DNA from: Parvularcula maris
GTDB taxonomy: Bacteria; Pseudomonadota; Alphaproteobacteria; Caulobacterales; Parvularculaceae
Direction: 5' to 3'
DNA: 64,000 nucleotides
NCBI RefSeq assembly: GCF_024505085.1
Contig: NZ_JANIBC010000005.1
Coordinates: forward strand, 62,001 to 126,000
Shown here: positions 54,012 to 63,599 of the stretch, piece after piece
Layout of the letters: each line of letters begins with the position of its first letter
Numbering within the stretch: the stretch's first letter is position 1
The notes under the pieces: generated by a model
Databases searched by the model: none
Told to the model about the DNA's origin: nothing
The model's input: the letters and a program-made list of their open reading frames with translations, nothing else
Position numbers and translations under genes: made by a program

Positions 54012-55466
54012 CTACTGCCCCTGACCCAAGCTGTACCCGCGCTCGCCGCCAAAGGTGTAGAGGTGCTCGGTCTTGATGAAGTCGATCCCCGCCTTCGCGA
54101 ACGCGGCCAGCAGCTCGGCCACGTCAGCGTTGGTGATCTCACCGGAGAAGCGGCAGCGCCAGTGATCGGTGCAGAAGGTCTCGGGCAGGCCTTCAGGCCA
54201 GACCTTGACGCCGCGGTTGGTGATCAGCTCGAGCTTCACGTTAGAGGTCTGCGCCGCCTGCAGCTTCTCGGCCAGGGCATCGGCGCTGCCGTCCCAGTCG
54301 CAGAAAACGTCGATGCCGACGAGCTTCTTCTCCACCGGCGCGGGCTTCTCGATCTGCGGCAGGGCGAACTTGGCGCCGTTCTCGTAGGAGGCCTTGGCCA
54401 GCACCTTGGGCGCCTGGCCGAGGCGCTGGGCCACTGCGTCGGCGAAGGCCTTGGTGCCGACCTTCTCGGCGGAGCGGCCTTCCTTGTAGATGTCGCCCGT
54501 ATGCACGCCGTCCTCGATGGTCTTCATCCAGGCGTTGTGGACCCGCTCGGCGACCTCGGACTGGCCAATATGCTGCAGCATCAGGACGCTGGCGAGGATC
54601 AGGCCGGAGGGGTTGGCGATGTTCTGACCTGCGATATCCGGCGCCGAGCCGTGTACCGCCTCGAACATGGCCGCGTGCTGGCCCACGTTGGACGAGCCGC
54701 CAAGGCCCACCGAGCCCGTGATCTGCGCCGCCACGTCCGAGATGATGTCGCCGTAAAGGTTCGAGGTGACGATGACGTCGAAGATCTCAGGCGTGTCCGC
54801 GAGACGCGCTGTGCCGATGTCGATGATCCAGTGGTCGGTCTCGATGTCGGGGTACTCGGTTTTGATCTCGTCGAAGACCTTGTGGAACAGGCCGTCGGTC
54901 AGCTTCATGATGTTGTCTTTGGTGAAGCAGGAGACCTTTTTGCGGCCGTTGGCGCGGGCATATTCGAAGGCGAAACGAATGATCTTCTCACAGCCGGGGC
55001 GGCTGATGAGCTTCAGGCACTGGTAGACGTCTTGCGTTTGGCGGTGCTCGATGCCTGCGTAGAGGTCCTCCTCGTTCTCGCGCACGATGACGAGGTCGAC
55101 GCTCGGATGCTTGGTGTCGACGAAGGGTGTCAGCGACACGCAAGGCCGCGTGTTGGCGTAGAGGCCGAGGGACTTCCTGATCGTCACGTTGAGCGACTTG
55201 AACCCGCCGCCCTGGGGCGTGGTGATCGGCGCCTTGAAGAAGACCCCCGTGCGGCGAAGGCTCTCCCAGGCATCGGGCGTGATGCCTGCCGAATGGCCCG
55301 CATTGTAGACCCGCTCGCCGATGTCGATCCTCTCGAAGGCGATGTTCGCGCCCGCCGCCTCGATCACCTTGATCGCGGCCTCCATGATCTCGGGACCGAT
55401 GCCGTCGCCGTAAGCGAGGGTGACGGGAACGGGGGAGCCTGCGGCTTTGGGGAAGGGGGCGGTCAT
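54012..55466 (-). CDS. icd: NADP-dependent isocitrate dehydrogenase (C-terminally extended type)
   Basis: 484 residues from ATG 55466. The core (1-~335) has LAYGDGIGPEIMEAAIKV, the NADP/substrate loop HGSAPDIAGQNIANPSGLIL, and NVTIRKSLGLYANTRPCVS. The ~150-residue C-terminal extension (from KLVGIDVFCDW) is that of the Thermus/Rickettsia type rather than the E. coli type. It makes 2-oxoglutarate in the TCA cycle. Confidence 0.94.
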   Translation of the reverse strand: MTAPFPKAAGSPVPVTLAYGDGIGPEIMEAAIKVIEAAGANIAFERIDIGERVYNAGHSAGITPDAWESLRRTGVFFKAPITTPQGGGFKSLNVTIRKSLGLYANTRPCVSLTPFVDTKHPSVDLVIVRENEEDLYAGIEHRQTQDVYQCLKLISRPGCEKIIRFAFEYARANGRKKVSCFTKDNIMKLTDGLFHKVFDEIKTEYPDIETDHWIIDIGTARLADTPEIFDVIVTSNLYGDIISDVAAQITGSVGLGGSSNVGQHAAMFEAVHGSAPDIAGQNIANPSGLILASVLMLQHIGQSEVAERVHNAWMKTIEDGVHTGDIYKEGRSAEKVGTKAFADAVAQRLGQAPKVLAKASYENGAKFALPQIEKPAPVEKKLVGIDVFCDWDGSADALAEKLQAAQTSNVKLELITNRGVKVWPEGLPETFCTDHWRCRFSGEITNADVAELLAAFAKAGIDFIKTEHLYTFGGERGYSLGQGQ

Positions 55467-55653
55467 GCGCATCCTCTGGAAGGTCGGTGTGTCAAGGAGA
55501 ATGCGCAGCGATAGAGCACCGAGCGCGCTGCAGCGCAATATGGTAGCGCCTCAGCCGATGGTCTGGATGGGGTTCAGCCTATCGCCGGTACCCGTCTGGC
55601 GAAGAGGGGAGGGGCAGGATAAGGCGCCCCAAACGCCACCCAACGGAGCCCCC

Positions 55654-56562
55654 ATGAGCATCAGTTTCAACGACCGCGTCGCCATCGTCACCGGAGCGGG
55701 GGCGGGGCTTGGCCGTTCGCACGCGCTGGCCCTGGCGAAGCGGGGGGTCAAGGTGGTGGTGAACGATCTCGGCGGTTCGGTCTCGGGGGAGGGGGCGTCG
55801 TCGGAGGCAGCGCTGAAGGTCGTCGAGGAGATCAAGGCGGCGGGGGGCGAGGCCATCGCCAACGGCGCCAACGTCACCGACGAGAAAGCCGTCGCCGAGA
55901 TGGTTTCGGAGGCGATCTCGACCTTCGGCCACGTGGACATCCTAGTGAACAATGCCGGAATCCTGCGCGATAAGAGCTTCCACAAGATGTCCCTGGATGA
56001 CTTCCGCATGGTGATGGAGGTCCATGTCATGGGCTCGGTCACCTGCACCAAGGCGGTCTGGGACCATATGAGGGAGCGCGGCTACGGCCGGGTGGTGATG
56101 ACTTCGTCGAGCTCGGGGCTCTACGGCAATTTCGGCCAGTCCAACTACGGCGCGGCCAAGATGGCGCTGGTGGGTCTGATGAACGTGCTCCACCTCGAAG
56201 GCGGCTCCAAGGGCATCCACGTCAATACTCTTGCGCCGACGGCGGCCACCCGCATGACCGAGGGGCTGATCCCCGAGGAGGTGCTGAAGGTGATGACGCC
56301 GGAGAGCGTCACGGCGGCGCTTCTCTACCTGGCCTGCGACGAAGCCCCCTCGCGGCTCATCCTGGCGGCGGGCGCGGGCGGCTATGCGGCCACGCGGATC
56401 ACCGAGACCGAGGGCATCTATCTCGGCGAGAGCGAGCAGACCCCAGAAGCCATCGCCGCCAAGATGGACGAGATCCTGAACGAAGACGGCGAGAAAATGC
56501 TGGAGGACGGCTCGGGCCAGACGATGAAGTTCGTGCAGAAGGCCATGGCGGCTAGGGGGTAG
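55654..56562 (+). CDS. SDR 3-hydroxyacyl-CoA dehydrogenase-like protein
   Basis: 302 residues from ATG 55654; the longer frame upstream is not coding. It is a Rossmann SDR with TGAGAGLGRSHALALAKRG, NNAG, catalytic Ser in SSSSGLYGNFGQSNYGAAK (Tyr and Lys of YxxxK). The sequence NDLGGSVSGEGASSEAA after the dinucleotide site is a hallmark of the dehydrogenase half of peroxisomal multifunctional enzyme 2, here without the hydratase and SCP-2 parts. A likely (R)-3-hydroxyacyl-CoA or beta-oxidation-like dehydrogenase. Confidence 0.88.
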   Translation: MSISFNDRVAIVTGAGAGLGRSHALALAKRGVKVVVNDLGGSVSGEGASSEAALKVVEEIKAAGGEAIANGANVTDEKAVAEMVSEAISTFGHVDILVNNAGILRDKSFHKMSLDDFRMVMEVHVMGSVTCTKAVWDHMRERGYGRVVMTSSSSGLYGNFGQSNYGAAKMALVGLMNVLHLEGGSKGIHVNTLAPTAATRMTEGLIPEEVLKVMTPESVTAALLYLACDEAPSRLILAAGAGGYAATRITETEGIYLGESEQTPEAIAAKMDEILNEDGEKMLEDGSGQTMKFVQKAMAARG

Positions 56563-56570
56563 ATTCTTTT

Positions 56571-56786
56571 AATTCCTCCCCTTCAGGGGAGGTGGCCGCG
56601 AAGCGGTCGGAGGGGCTTCGCTACTGAGGACTTCGCTAGTTGGGAGTCCCCCTCCGCCCCTCGGGCACCTCCCCCGAAACGGGGGAGGGAAGCGCCACAC
56701 TACCATGGCCCGCCAAGAACGCGAGCGTAGCGGAGCGAAGTCGAGCCGGCGCTCAAGTAGCGAGCGCGAGCGAGCGGTAGCGCCAA
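56571..56786. repeat. Dispersed GC-rich elements, family C (two units)
   Basis: A first unit (56571-56640: CCTCCCCTTCAGGGGAGGTG..) is followed by a full head-plus-tail copy (56645-56786) matching 488-630, including AGTCGAGCCGGCGCTCAAG and GAGCGAGCGGTAGCGCCA. It fills the gap between two converging genes. Confidence 0.8.
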
Positions 56787-57743
56787 CTAATTCAACCTCA
56801 CCCCAGCACTCTGCTCGCGGCGGTCGGGGAGGCTGATGGCTTGGCTTGTGCCGTCCTCGTCGGCGCGGGCTTCCTGCTCGCGCAGCCAGAGCTTCAGGGA
56901 GCCGAAGATATCGAGCTCTGCGCGGGCCTTGCTGCGGGAGAGGCCGCTGAGCTGGCCGAGGCTCTGGCTCAAGGTCTCGACCGTGCCGCGGGCGCCGTGG
57001 GCGGCGGCGTAGTCGATGAGGCGGGTCACCTCGATCACGAGCGGTGCGGCCTCGGCGCTTCGGTGGAAGCTGGGCTCGGTGCCTCGGGGCCGTCCGGCGA
57101 GCGGCACCCCCCGCTCGATGGCGAAGTCGATGATCGACGACGCACAGGTGGCCGGGCTCTCGGTGAAATCGACGAAGGGCACGCCGCAGTCGATGGCGGC
57201 GTAGGCGTAGAGCATGGCGGGGCCGATCTTGCGGTCCTGCTGGTCCAGCGCCTCCTCGAGCGCCCGCCTGGACTGGAAGGCCTCGGCGGCGCGCGAGGTG
57301 AGGAAGTCGGGGGTGGAGAGGTTCACCGCCACGGCTCGGCCGCCGACGGATTGTCTGAACCGGTCGAGATCGTCCTGTATGCACTCGATCCGCTCGCGGA
57401 GGGTGATCTCGCCGCGCTTGTGCTCGCCGCTGCAGCCCTGGGGCGCCCCGCCGTCCCCGGTCAGGGCGGGCCAGGGCTTCACCGCGCGCAAGGCCGCCTC
57501 GATCGTGCCGAGCTTCTGCGGGTCCACCGCCTCGTGACGGAAGGCAGCGTCGAGCACGCTGCCCCCCTTCATGTCCCAACCGGCGAAGCGGAAGCCGCTA
57601 TAGGGCGCGAGGTTGGGACGGTCGCCGAGGGGAAGGTCGGCGCGGCTGCTGCGGCCACGCCGCGCCAGCTCGACCGTCGCCACGGCGGCCGACGCCGCCT
57701 GTCCTGATAGTCCGATGATCGCTACGCCTAGCTGGCTGGCCAT
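56787..57743 (-). CDS. Degenerate myo-inositol-1-phosphate synthase-like protein
   Basis: 318 residues from ATG 57743, after a GAGG ribosome site. By eye it follows the MIPS fold: VAIIGLSGQAASAA (dinucleotide site), FAGWDMKGGSVLDAAFRHE (MIPS GWDI..DA), VAVNLSTPD (N-x-x-S-T), and GPAMLYAYAAIDCGVPFVDF with FAIERGVPLAGR. The usual G-D-D-x-K-S-G catalytic-lysine block after the last strand reads AGRPRGTEPSF, lacking the Lys. It is also shorter than true MIPS. It may be a non-catalytic or divergent enzyme; no inositol genes are adjacent. Confidence 0.7.
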   Translation of the reverse strand: MASQLGVAIIGLSGQAASAAVATVELARRGRSSRADLPLGDRPNLAPYSGFRFAGWDMKGGSVLDAAFRHEAVDPQKLGTIEAALRAVKPWPALTGDGGAPQGCSGEHKRGEITLRERIECIQDDLDRFRQSVGGRAVAVNLSTPDFLTSRAAEAFQSRRALEEALDQQDRKIGPAMLYAYAAIDCGVPFVDFTESPATCASSIIDFAIERGVPLAGRPRGTEPSFHRSAEAAPLVIEVTRLIDYAAAHGARGTVETLSQSLGQLSGLSRSKARAELDIFGSLKLWLREQEARADEDGTSQAISLPDRREQSAGVRLN

Positions 57744-57931
57744 AGGTGATGCCTCTCGCTGGTAGAGCGCCCGAGCGGCTGAAGCGCAGGGCACTGGGGG
57801 AAGGGTTCGGTTTGCACACGAAACGACTTCTACGCAGACGCTTAGAGGCACGCAGCTTGTGCGACCCCCGAAGTTTTAAACTCACCTTGAGACGACTGCG
57901 TTCCACTGGGAAGCTGTAAAAAGAGGTGCCG

Positions 57932-58918
57932 ATGTCAGCTTCTGCGCTCCTGGTGGCTTCCAAGCCGGTTCAGACCGTTCGTCCTATCGTCAAGAACGAG
58001 GCCCAGGGGCAGGGGCTTCCCCAGGGCCAGCAAGGGTTTGCGGAGCTTCTGGGCGAGGTCGAGGAGCTGGCCGGACTGGCCGCGCCCCTCCTGCAGAACC
58101 AGCCTGTCACAACCCCGCTATCCAGCGAAGGGCAGGCTTCTGCAAAACTGATCGCGCAACCAGGGAACCTTGCTGCAGCCGCGCCGGAGCTTCAGCAGGC
58201 CGCCGCATCGGTCCTGGCGGGGGAAGTCCAGCCGAAACCCCAGACGCTGACCGAGGGCAGGATCGAACCTGCCAAGGGACCGGTCCGCCACGATGTTCGG
58301 CGTGAGGCGTTGGCCCCGCAGCCGCTGGTTCAGAGAACTGCCGAGCAACAGACCGCGGCAAACGCGCCCGTCATGCCTGCGGAGGAAGAGCTTCTCGGCG
58401 AGGTCCGTACCAAGACGGCCCCCGTCCTCCCCGAAGGCGGCGACACCGGCTCCTCGGCCCGCGCGGACGCGGCGCAGCTTCAGGGCCGCCCCGACCCTTC
58501 CGCCGCCGTGGTCCGTCAGGTGGCGACCAACCTCCAGTTCATCACCCGCGGCGATGTCGAACGCATGCGCTTCAGCCTTCACCCCGAAGAGCTCGGCCGG
58601 GTGCAGATCCAGCTTCAGAAATCGGGCACGGTGACCCGCGTGACGATCGTCACCGAGACAGCCCAGGCCTTCGATGCCCTTGCGAGGGGCGCGGGCGGTC
58701 TGCAGCAGAGCCTCTCCCAGGCCGGGTTCGAGACCGACGATTTGCGCTTCTCCCACCGCGAGGGCGACGACCAGGAGAGCGGCAGCCGCCGCGAGGCCTA
58801 TGAAGAGCGCCGCGAACAGCACGGCGAGCGCCGCTCGGCCCGCGAGCACGCCGAAGAGCGGCGTGAAGTCTTCATCCGTCCGGCCCTCAGCGCCGACGAC
58901 CGCCAGTTGTTCCTCTAA
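57932..58918 (+). CDS. fliK: Flagellar hook-length control protein FliK
   Basis: 328 residues from ATG 57932, with an AGAGG site five bases upstream (a GTG two codons earlier is less likely). An Ala/Gln/Pro-rich disordered N-terminal two-thirds is the molecular ruler. The C-terminal FliK domain includes MRFSLHPEELGRVQIQLQKS and ETAQAFDALARGAGGLQQSL, followed by a very charged tail (EERREQHGERRSAREH). FliK measures the hook and switches export specificity via FlhB. flgD follows 12 bases later. Confidence 0.9.
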   Translation: MSASALLVASKPVQTVRPIVKNEAQGQGLPQGQQGFAELLGEVEELAGLAAPLLQNQPVTTPLSSEGQASAKLIAQPGNLAAAAPELQQAAASVLAGEVQPKPQTLTEGRIEPAKGPVRHDVRREALAPQPLVQRTAEQQTAANAPVMPAEEELLGEVRTKTAPVLPEGGDTGSSARADAAQLQGRPDPSAAVVRQVATNLQFITRGDVERMRFSLHPEELGRVQIQLQKSGTVTRVTIVTETAQAFDALARGAGGLQQSLSQAGFETDDLRFSHREGDDQESGSRREAYEERREQHGERRSAREHAEERREVFIRPALSADDRQLFL

Positions 58919-58930
58919 GGATACAAGCCC

Positions 58931-59617
58931 ATGAGCACCATTACCCCGATCAGCCAGACCACCAGCGATGTCGCCGAACCGACCCGCGCCTCGGTCGCCC
59001 GCTCGGCCCTGACCGACAATCTCGACACCTTCCTGACGCTGCTGACCAAGCAGCTTCAGAACCAGGACCCGCTGCAACCGATGGACACGAACCAGTTCGT
59101 CGACCAGCTCACCCAGTTCTCCGAGCTCGAGCAGGGGGTGGAGCAGGGCGAGACCCTGAAGGAGATCTCCGCCAAGCTCTCGACCGGCGACCGCCAGGGC
59201 GACCTCAACCTTCTCGGCCGCGCCGTCGAGGTGGAGAGCGAGGAGCTGTCCATGGGCACCTCCGGCGTGCGCTTCAACTTCGAGATCACCTCGCCCACCG
59301 AGGAGGCCGAGCTGCGCATCTTCGACCAGGGCGGCAACCTCATGGCCCAGTTCGACGTCTCCGGCGATGTCGGCCGCTACGATGCGGGCTGGGACGGAGA
59401 GACCCTGTCTGGAGCGAGAGCTGCCCCCGGCGTCTACCGCGCCCAGGTCGTGGCGAAGAACGCCGAGGGTGAGGAGCGTCTGGCCGGCCGCATCCTCTCC
59501 GGCGGTCTCGTGCGCGAGGTCCGCTTCGAAGGCGGCGAGACGAAGCTGATCCTCGATGGCGGGGTCACCGTCAGCCCCGATCAAATCGAGCGCGTCGCCC
59601 TCGCCTCGGGCTCGTAA
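58931..59617 (+). CDS. flgD: Flagellar hook assembly scaffold FlgD
   Basis: 228 residues. The conserved N-terminus has LDTFLTLLTKQLQNQDPLQP and MDTNQFVDQLTQFSELEQG. The C-terminal FLN/tudor-like domain includes VGRYDAGWDGETLSGARAAP and GVYRAQVVAKN. FlgD caps the growing hook. It is co-transcribed with fliK. Confidence 0.95.
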   Translation: MSTITPISQTTSDVAEPTRASVARSALTDNLDTFLTLLTKQLQNQDPLQPMDTNQFVDQLTQFSELEQGVEQGETLKEISAKLSTGDRQGDLNLLGRAVEVESEELSMGTSGVRFNFEITSPTEEAELRIFDQGGNLMAQFDVSGDVGRYDAGWDGETLSGARAAPGVYRAQVVAKNAEGEERLAGRILSGGLVREVRFEGGETKLILDGGVTVSPDQIERVALASGS

Positions 59618-59841
59618 ACGCTCAATCGAGAAGCGTCTTTGCACGGAACGTGCGCAATTCTGCTTTCTCCCTTTTGGGCCTTTCGCAGCTCTTCGCGCAT
59701 CCCTAGATGCCTCCTTCACCGCTCGCGATACGAGGTCTGCCCCCTCCGGCGAGCGGCCAAGCAGGCTTCATCCGGAAGCTGATCTTTATGGTTGAGGCGG
59801 GACGTCTGTGCCCCCTGACCCCGCCTGCCTTCGGTTTCCGG

Positions 59842-59885
59842 GGGCGGCCAGTGCAACCTCCCCCTGACACGTGCACTGGCCGCCC
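59842..59885. repeat. Perfect 14-bp inverted repeat, 16-base loop
   Basis: The arms GGGCGGCCAGTGCA and TGCACTGGCCGCCC are exact complements. There is no T-tract, so this is not a clear terminator. Confidence 0.7.
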
Positions 59886-60019
59886 AGCCTTTGCTTGCGG
59901 CAATTGTATCGTTTGCAAGCAGACGGAGATTGCAGGCGCTGCTGCTTCCTCCCCCTCAGCCTACCGGCAGCTCCCCCTCTAGAGGGGGAGCGAAGTAGGG
60001 AGCGGCGCTGGTGCTGTGT

Positions 60020-60065
60020 TCCTCCCCCACTGGTGGGGGAGGTGCCCCGAAGGGGCGGAGGGGGC
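60020..60065. repeat. Dispersed GC-rich element, family C (head only)
   Basis: CCTCCCCCACTGGTGGGGGA is followed by GGTGCCCCGAAGGGGCGGAG, the same modules as at 15031-15127. Confidence 0.72.
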
Positions 60066-60185
60066 CATCTGAGCTCGCAGAAGATATAAACGCCTTTCGG
60101 AAGAGACGGCAGCAGCTTCCTTCGTTTACCTCTTTCACTGCCTTGTGGGATTGCACCTCGCGGCAGCCGCGCTATCGCCCACCCG

Positions 60186-62630
60186 ATGCGCGTTTTTGTC
60201 CTAGCCGTTCTCGCCCTTCTCAGCCTTGCCCATGCCCAGCCGCCCTCGGCGGAGATCGGGCTTTTGCGCGAGGAGGTAGCCGTCCGTACCCAGCGCCTGG
60301 CCGAGATCGAAGAGGAGCTGACTTCGGAGGTCTTGGGCACTGACGAACTCCTGACCTTGAGGGAGGAGCTGCGCACCCTCCGCACCGATGCCCAGACGGC
60401 CCTGGTGCCGCTGGAGCAGCGCATCGAGACCTTGCGTTCGGACCTCGACCGCCTCGGCCCCATCCCGGCCGAGGGCGAGCCGCCGGAGAGCGACGCGCTC
60501 AAGGAGGAGCGGGTCGAGATCAGCAAGCGGCTCGGCGATCTCGCAGCGCTCAGCGCCAAGATCGACCTGAACATCGCGGCCAGCACGAGGATCGGCGAGG
60601 CCATCGCGGCCAGGCGGCGCGACGCCTTCACCGGACGCCTGCAGCAGCGCGGCGACCTGCTGATCTCACCGCAGCTCTGGACGGGGGCGGCAGCGGAGTT
60701 CCTCGGCGGCGCGGAGGACGCGATCATGGCCGCGAACGGCTGGCGCGACGAGATGCGGGAGAAGGGAAGCCTGGCCCGCTCTCTCCTCTATCTCGGCCTG
60801 GCTGTCGTGATCGCGCTCCTGCTCCTCATCCCCCTGCGCCGCTTCACCGAGAGGCAGATCTTCCGCCGCATCGAGCCGCTTGAGCCCTACCCCTCGCGGC
60901 GCGTGCTGGTCGCGGCCCTTCGCACGGCCTCGAAGATGGTGCCCGGCATCGTGGCCGGGTTCTTCCTGATCGAGACGCTGAAGTTCATCGGCGCCGTGCC
61001 CGACGAGGCGGAGGACTTCGCCGAAGCGCTCTGGCTAGGCTTCCTCGCTTTGGTCTTTGCCGATGCCGCCGTCTCCGCGGTCTTCGCGCCCTTGCGGCCC
61101 GAATGGCGGGTCGCACCCCTGCCGCGCCGCAGCCTCCTCGCCGTCAGGCTTCTCGCCATCTCCGCGGCGGCGATCCTGGTGGCCAACATGGTGCTGGCGC
61201 GGGGCGCGGACCTCTTCGTCGGCTCGCCGCTTCTTTCCTACGCCCAGCAGGGGGTGGTGGCGGTGTCGCTGGGCGCGCTTCTCTACCTTCTCTCCCGCGA
61301 CGGGCTCTGGACCCGGAAGGACGACGAGGAGGAGCCCGCCCCCACCAAGCTCGTCGAGGGCGAGGCGCCGCCGGGCGCCCCCGAAACCCCCGCCGTGGCG
61401 GTCGAGCCGGACGAGCCTAAGAAGCGCAGCTTCTTCGGCAAGCTGCGGACCCTGGGGCGGGTCCTCGGCGGTCTCTCCGCCGGAGCGGCGCTCCTCGGCT
61501 GGGTCAATCTCGGCTACTACGTCTCTACGAGGGCGTTCCTCCTGGTGGCGCTCTTCGGCGTCGTCATGGCGATCAGGGCCATGCTGCGGGAGACCGTGCG
61601 GGTCTTAGACAAGGACTTCTCCAGCACCGCCGACGAGGAGGACGAGAAGCTCCTCTACTCCTGGATCGGCATCTTCATCGACGCGGTGGCGGTGCTTATC
61701 TTCATCCCGCCCGCGCTCCTCATCCTGGGTGCCGAGTGGTCCGACGTGCGCGGATGGATCGTCGACGCGCTGATCGGCTTCGAGGTCGGCAATGTCAGGA
61801 TCAGCTTCGGCAAGATCCTCTCGGCCATCGGCATCTTCGTGGTCCTTCTATGGGTCACCCGCCAGGTGCAGAAGACCGCCGAGACGCAGATCTTCCCCCG
61901 CTCCCGCATCGACCCAGGGGTGCAGAACTCGCTTCGCACGCTGATCGGCTATGTGGGCCTCGTCATCGCCTTCATGATCGGCGTGGGGACCTTGGGCTTC
62001 GACCTTCAGAACCTCGCCATCATCGCCGGCGCCCTCTCGGTCGGTATCGGTTTCGGCCTCCAGTCCATCGTCAACAACTTCGTCAGTGGACTGATTCTTC
62101 TCTTCGAGCGTCCCATCAAGGTGGGCGACTGGATCGTCACGGCCTCGGGCGAGGGCATCGTCAAGCGCATCTCGGTCCGCTCGACGGAGATCGAGACCTT
62201 CGACAGGTCCTCCGTCATCGTCCCCAACTCCGAGCTGATCGCCCAGGCGGTCACCAACTGGACGCATAAGGACAAGATGGGCCGGGTGATCGTCCGTGTG
62301 GGCGCCGCCTATGACAGCGACGCGGAAAAGGTCATGCGCATCCTGCAGCAGGTGGCGAGGGAGAACCGCGACATCCTCAACTATCCCGCACCGGCGGTTG
62401 TGTTCGAGGATTTCGGCGCGTCGAGCCTCGATTTTTCCCTACGCTGCTATATCCGCGACGTGGGGAACAGCCTCCGCGTCAGGACGGAGCTGAGGGTCGC
62501 CATCCACAAAGCCTTCCGCGAGCAGGGCATCGAGATCCCCTTCCCCCAGCAGGACGTCTATGTGCGGGAGCTGGCGTCCCAGTCCGGCGTCAAGGAGGGG
62601 GTGGAGGAGCCCTCAGAAGCTCCTGCCTAG
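60186..62630 (+). CDS. Large MscS-family mechanosensitive channel with periplasmic domain
   Basis: 814 residues. A signal peptide (MRVFVLAVLALLSLAHAQP) leads a periplasmic coiled-coil/DUF3772-like region (~20-195), then many membrane helices. The MscS core lies near 610-700: GALSVGIGFGLQSIVNNFVS, LLFERPIKVGDWIV and FDRSSVIVPNSELIAQAVTN are the pore-helix, beta-domain and Y-N-S type signatures. A cytoplasmic vestibule follows. It should open under membrane tension to release solutes. A long insertion of charged, Pro-rich sequence sits mid-membrane (~380-420). Its 3' end overlaps the converging gene by 18 bases. Confidence 0.92.
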   Translation: MRVFVLAVLALLSLAHAQPPSAEIGLLREEVAVRTQRLAEIEEELTSEVLGTDELLTLREELRTLRTDAQTALVPLEQRIETLRSDLDRLGPIPAEGEPPESDALKEERVEISKRLGDLAALSAKIDLNIAASTRIGEAIAARRRDAFTGRLQQRGDLLISPQLWTGAAAEFLGGAEDAIMAANGWRDEMREKGSLARSLLYLGLAVVIALLLLIPLRRFTERQIFRRIEPLEPYPSRRVLVAALRTASKMVPGIVAGFFLIETLKFIGAVPDEAEDFAEALWLGFLALVFADAAVSAVFAPLRPEWRVAPLPRRSLLAVRLLAISAAAILVANMVLARGADLFVGSPLLSYAQQGVVAVSLGALLYLLSRDGLWTRKDDEEEPAPTKLVEGEAPPGAPETPAVAVEPDEPKKRSFFGKLRTLGRVLGGLSAGAALLGWVNLGYYVSTRAFLLVALFGVVMAIRAMLRETVRVLDKDFSSTADEEDEKLLYSWIGIFIDAVAVLIFIPPALLILGAEWSDVRGWIVDALIGFEVGNVRISFGKILSAIGIFVVLLWVTRQVQKTAETQIFPRSRIDPGVQNSLRTLIGYVGLVIAFMIGVGTLGFDLQNLAIIAGALSVGIGFGLQSIVNNFVSGLILLFERPIKVGDWIVTASGEGIVKRISVRSTEIETFDRSSVIVPNSELIAQAVTNWTHKDKMGRVIVRVGAAYDSDAEKVMRILQQVARENRDILNYPAPAVVFEDFGASSLDFSLRCYIRDVGNSLRVRTELRVAIHKAFREQGIEIPFPQQDVYVRELASQSGVKEGVEEPSEAPA

Positions 62631-63329
62631 CCAGAAGCGGGTGTCGGCGGGGTAGGCGCCGTTTCCGGTCGTTGCGAGGACGCCGACAAAGCCCCGCCAG
62701 TGCTCGCCGATGGGGATGAAGGCGTAGGGTCCGACCTGGAGCCTATCGGAGACGGTCTGGAAGTCAGCGGTCGATCCGTGCCCGTTATAGAGCTCGACCC
62801 CCGCCTGGACGCGGTTCTCGAAGCGGTACTGCAGGTTGAGCCGGGTCTCGAGAAGCACGCCGTCCGAGGCCCGGTCGCCGAACTGCTTAGTGGTCAGAAG
62901 CACGGCCCTGGTGATCAGCTTCTCGGACAGGGCGAACTCGTTGGTCCAGTTGACGCTCATCTGCCCCGGCCCGTCGCCCCTGACCCGGCCGTCGAAGCGA
63001 AAACCGGTCCGCCACCGGTGTTCCGGTCCGCGCAGCTCGGTGAAGATCTCCGCCTGCGCCGAATCGAACTCGGTCTCGCCGAAAGGGTCGCGCCTCACTT
63101 GGGCGAAGACGCGCCACATGATGCGGTCCGTGGGCGTGTCTTCCACGTGGAAGCGCTGTGCCCAGACGGTGTCCAGGCCGTCCGCATCGGAAGGGGAGAC
63201 GGTGATGCGGTACTCTGCATAGCGGTGCCCCTTGTTCACCACCGGGCCGAAGACCCCGCCCGTGTTCTGGGCTGCGGCGGCGAGAGGAAGCATCCCGGCC
63301 AGGATGCCGAGCAGCGCGGTACGGAACAT
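62613..63329 (-). CDS. Secreted outer-membrane beta-barrel-like protein
   Basis: 238 residues from ATG 63329. A Sec signal peptide (MFRTALLGILAGMLPLAAAAQ) is followed by alternating beta-strand patterns and a C-terminal Phe (FWLGRSF), typical of outer-membrane barrels. No family is recognised. Convergent with the mechanosensitive channel. Confidence 0.7.
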   Translation of the reverse strand: MFRTALLGILAGMLPLAAAAQNTGGVFGPVVNKGHRYAEYRITVSPSDADGLDTVWAQRFHVEDTPTDRIMWRVFAQVRRDPFGETEFDSAQAEIFTELRGPEHRWRTGFRFDGRVRGDGPGQMSVNWTNEFALSEKLITRAVLLTTKQFGDRASDGVLLETRLNLQYRFENRVQAGVELYNGHGSTADFQTVSDRLQVGPYAFIPIGEHWRGFVGVLATTGNGAYPADTRFWLGRSF

Positions 63330-63599
63330 AAGACGGCCCTTTTTGGCGAAGTGTGCAGGAAACCCGCCGGTGATGCAAAGGATGGGCTCGACGGGTAGTG
63401 TCTTCAGTCGAAAGTTTGGCAAGTGCCGCCTCCCTCTCCCGCCTGCGGGAGAGGGACCGAGGGTGAGGGGGTTCTGAGCGCAGGTTTTGATACCAAGCGT
63501 TGCAGAACGGCTTCGCCGAGGCCCTCACCCAAAACCTGACTGCGCCAGGTTTTGACCTCTCCCGCCCATGCGGGAGAGGTGGCCGCCGGTTTCTAGAAC
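63330..63599. repeat. Intergenic region with family D repeats
   Basis: Units at 63426-63474 and 63517-63581 (CTCTCCCGCC..GCGGGAGAGG, GTGAGGGGGTTC) face each other, as at 20262-20306 and 20388-20433. No gene is seen. Confidence 0.65.

Larger units (their letters stand above)
59618..60185. other. Intergenic region with inverted repeat and family C element
   Basis: No gene is supported. A perfect 14-bp inverted repeat (GGGCGGCCAGTGCA at 59842-59855 and its complement at 59872-59885) and a GC-rich element at 60020-60065 are present. No clear promoter was found before the mechanosensitive channel gene. Confidence 0.65.

Noticed and set aside
54063-55514. 483-residue open frame antisense to icd
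   Set aside because: It mirrors a well-supported icd gene; it has no motifs and an atypical composition.
57744-57931. Sigma-54-type promoter before fliK
   Set aside because: I looked for GG-N10-GC spacing with TGGCAC/TTGC and found no acceptable match.
58118-59719. 533-residue open frame antisense to fliK/flgD
   Set aside because: Shadow frame; FliK and FlgD domains are clear on the plus strand.
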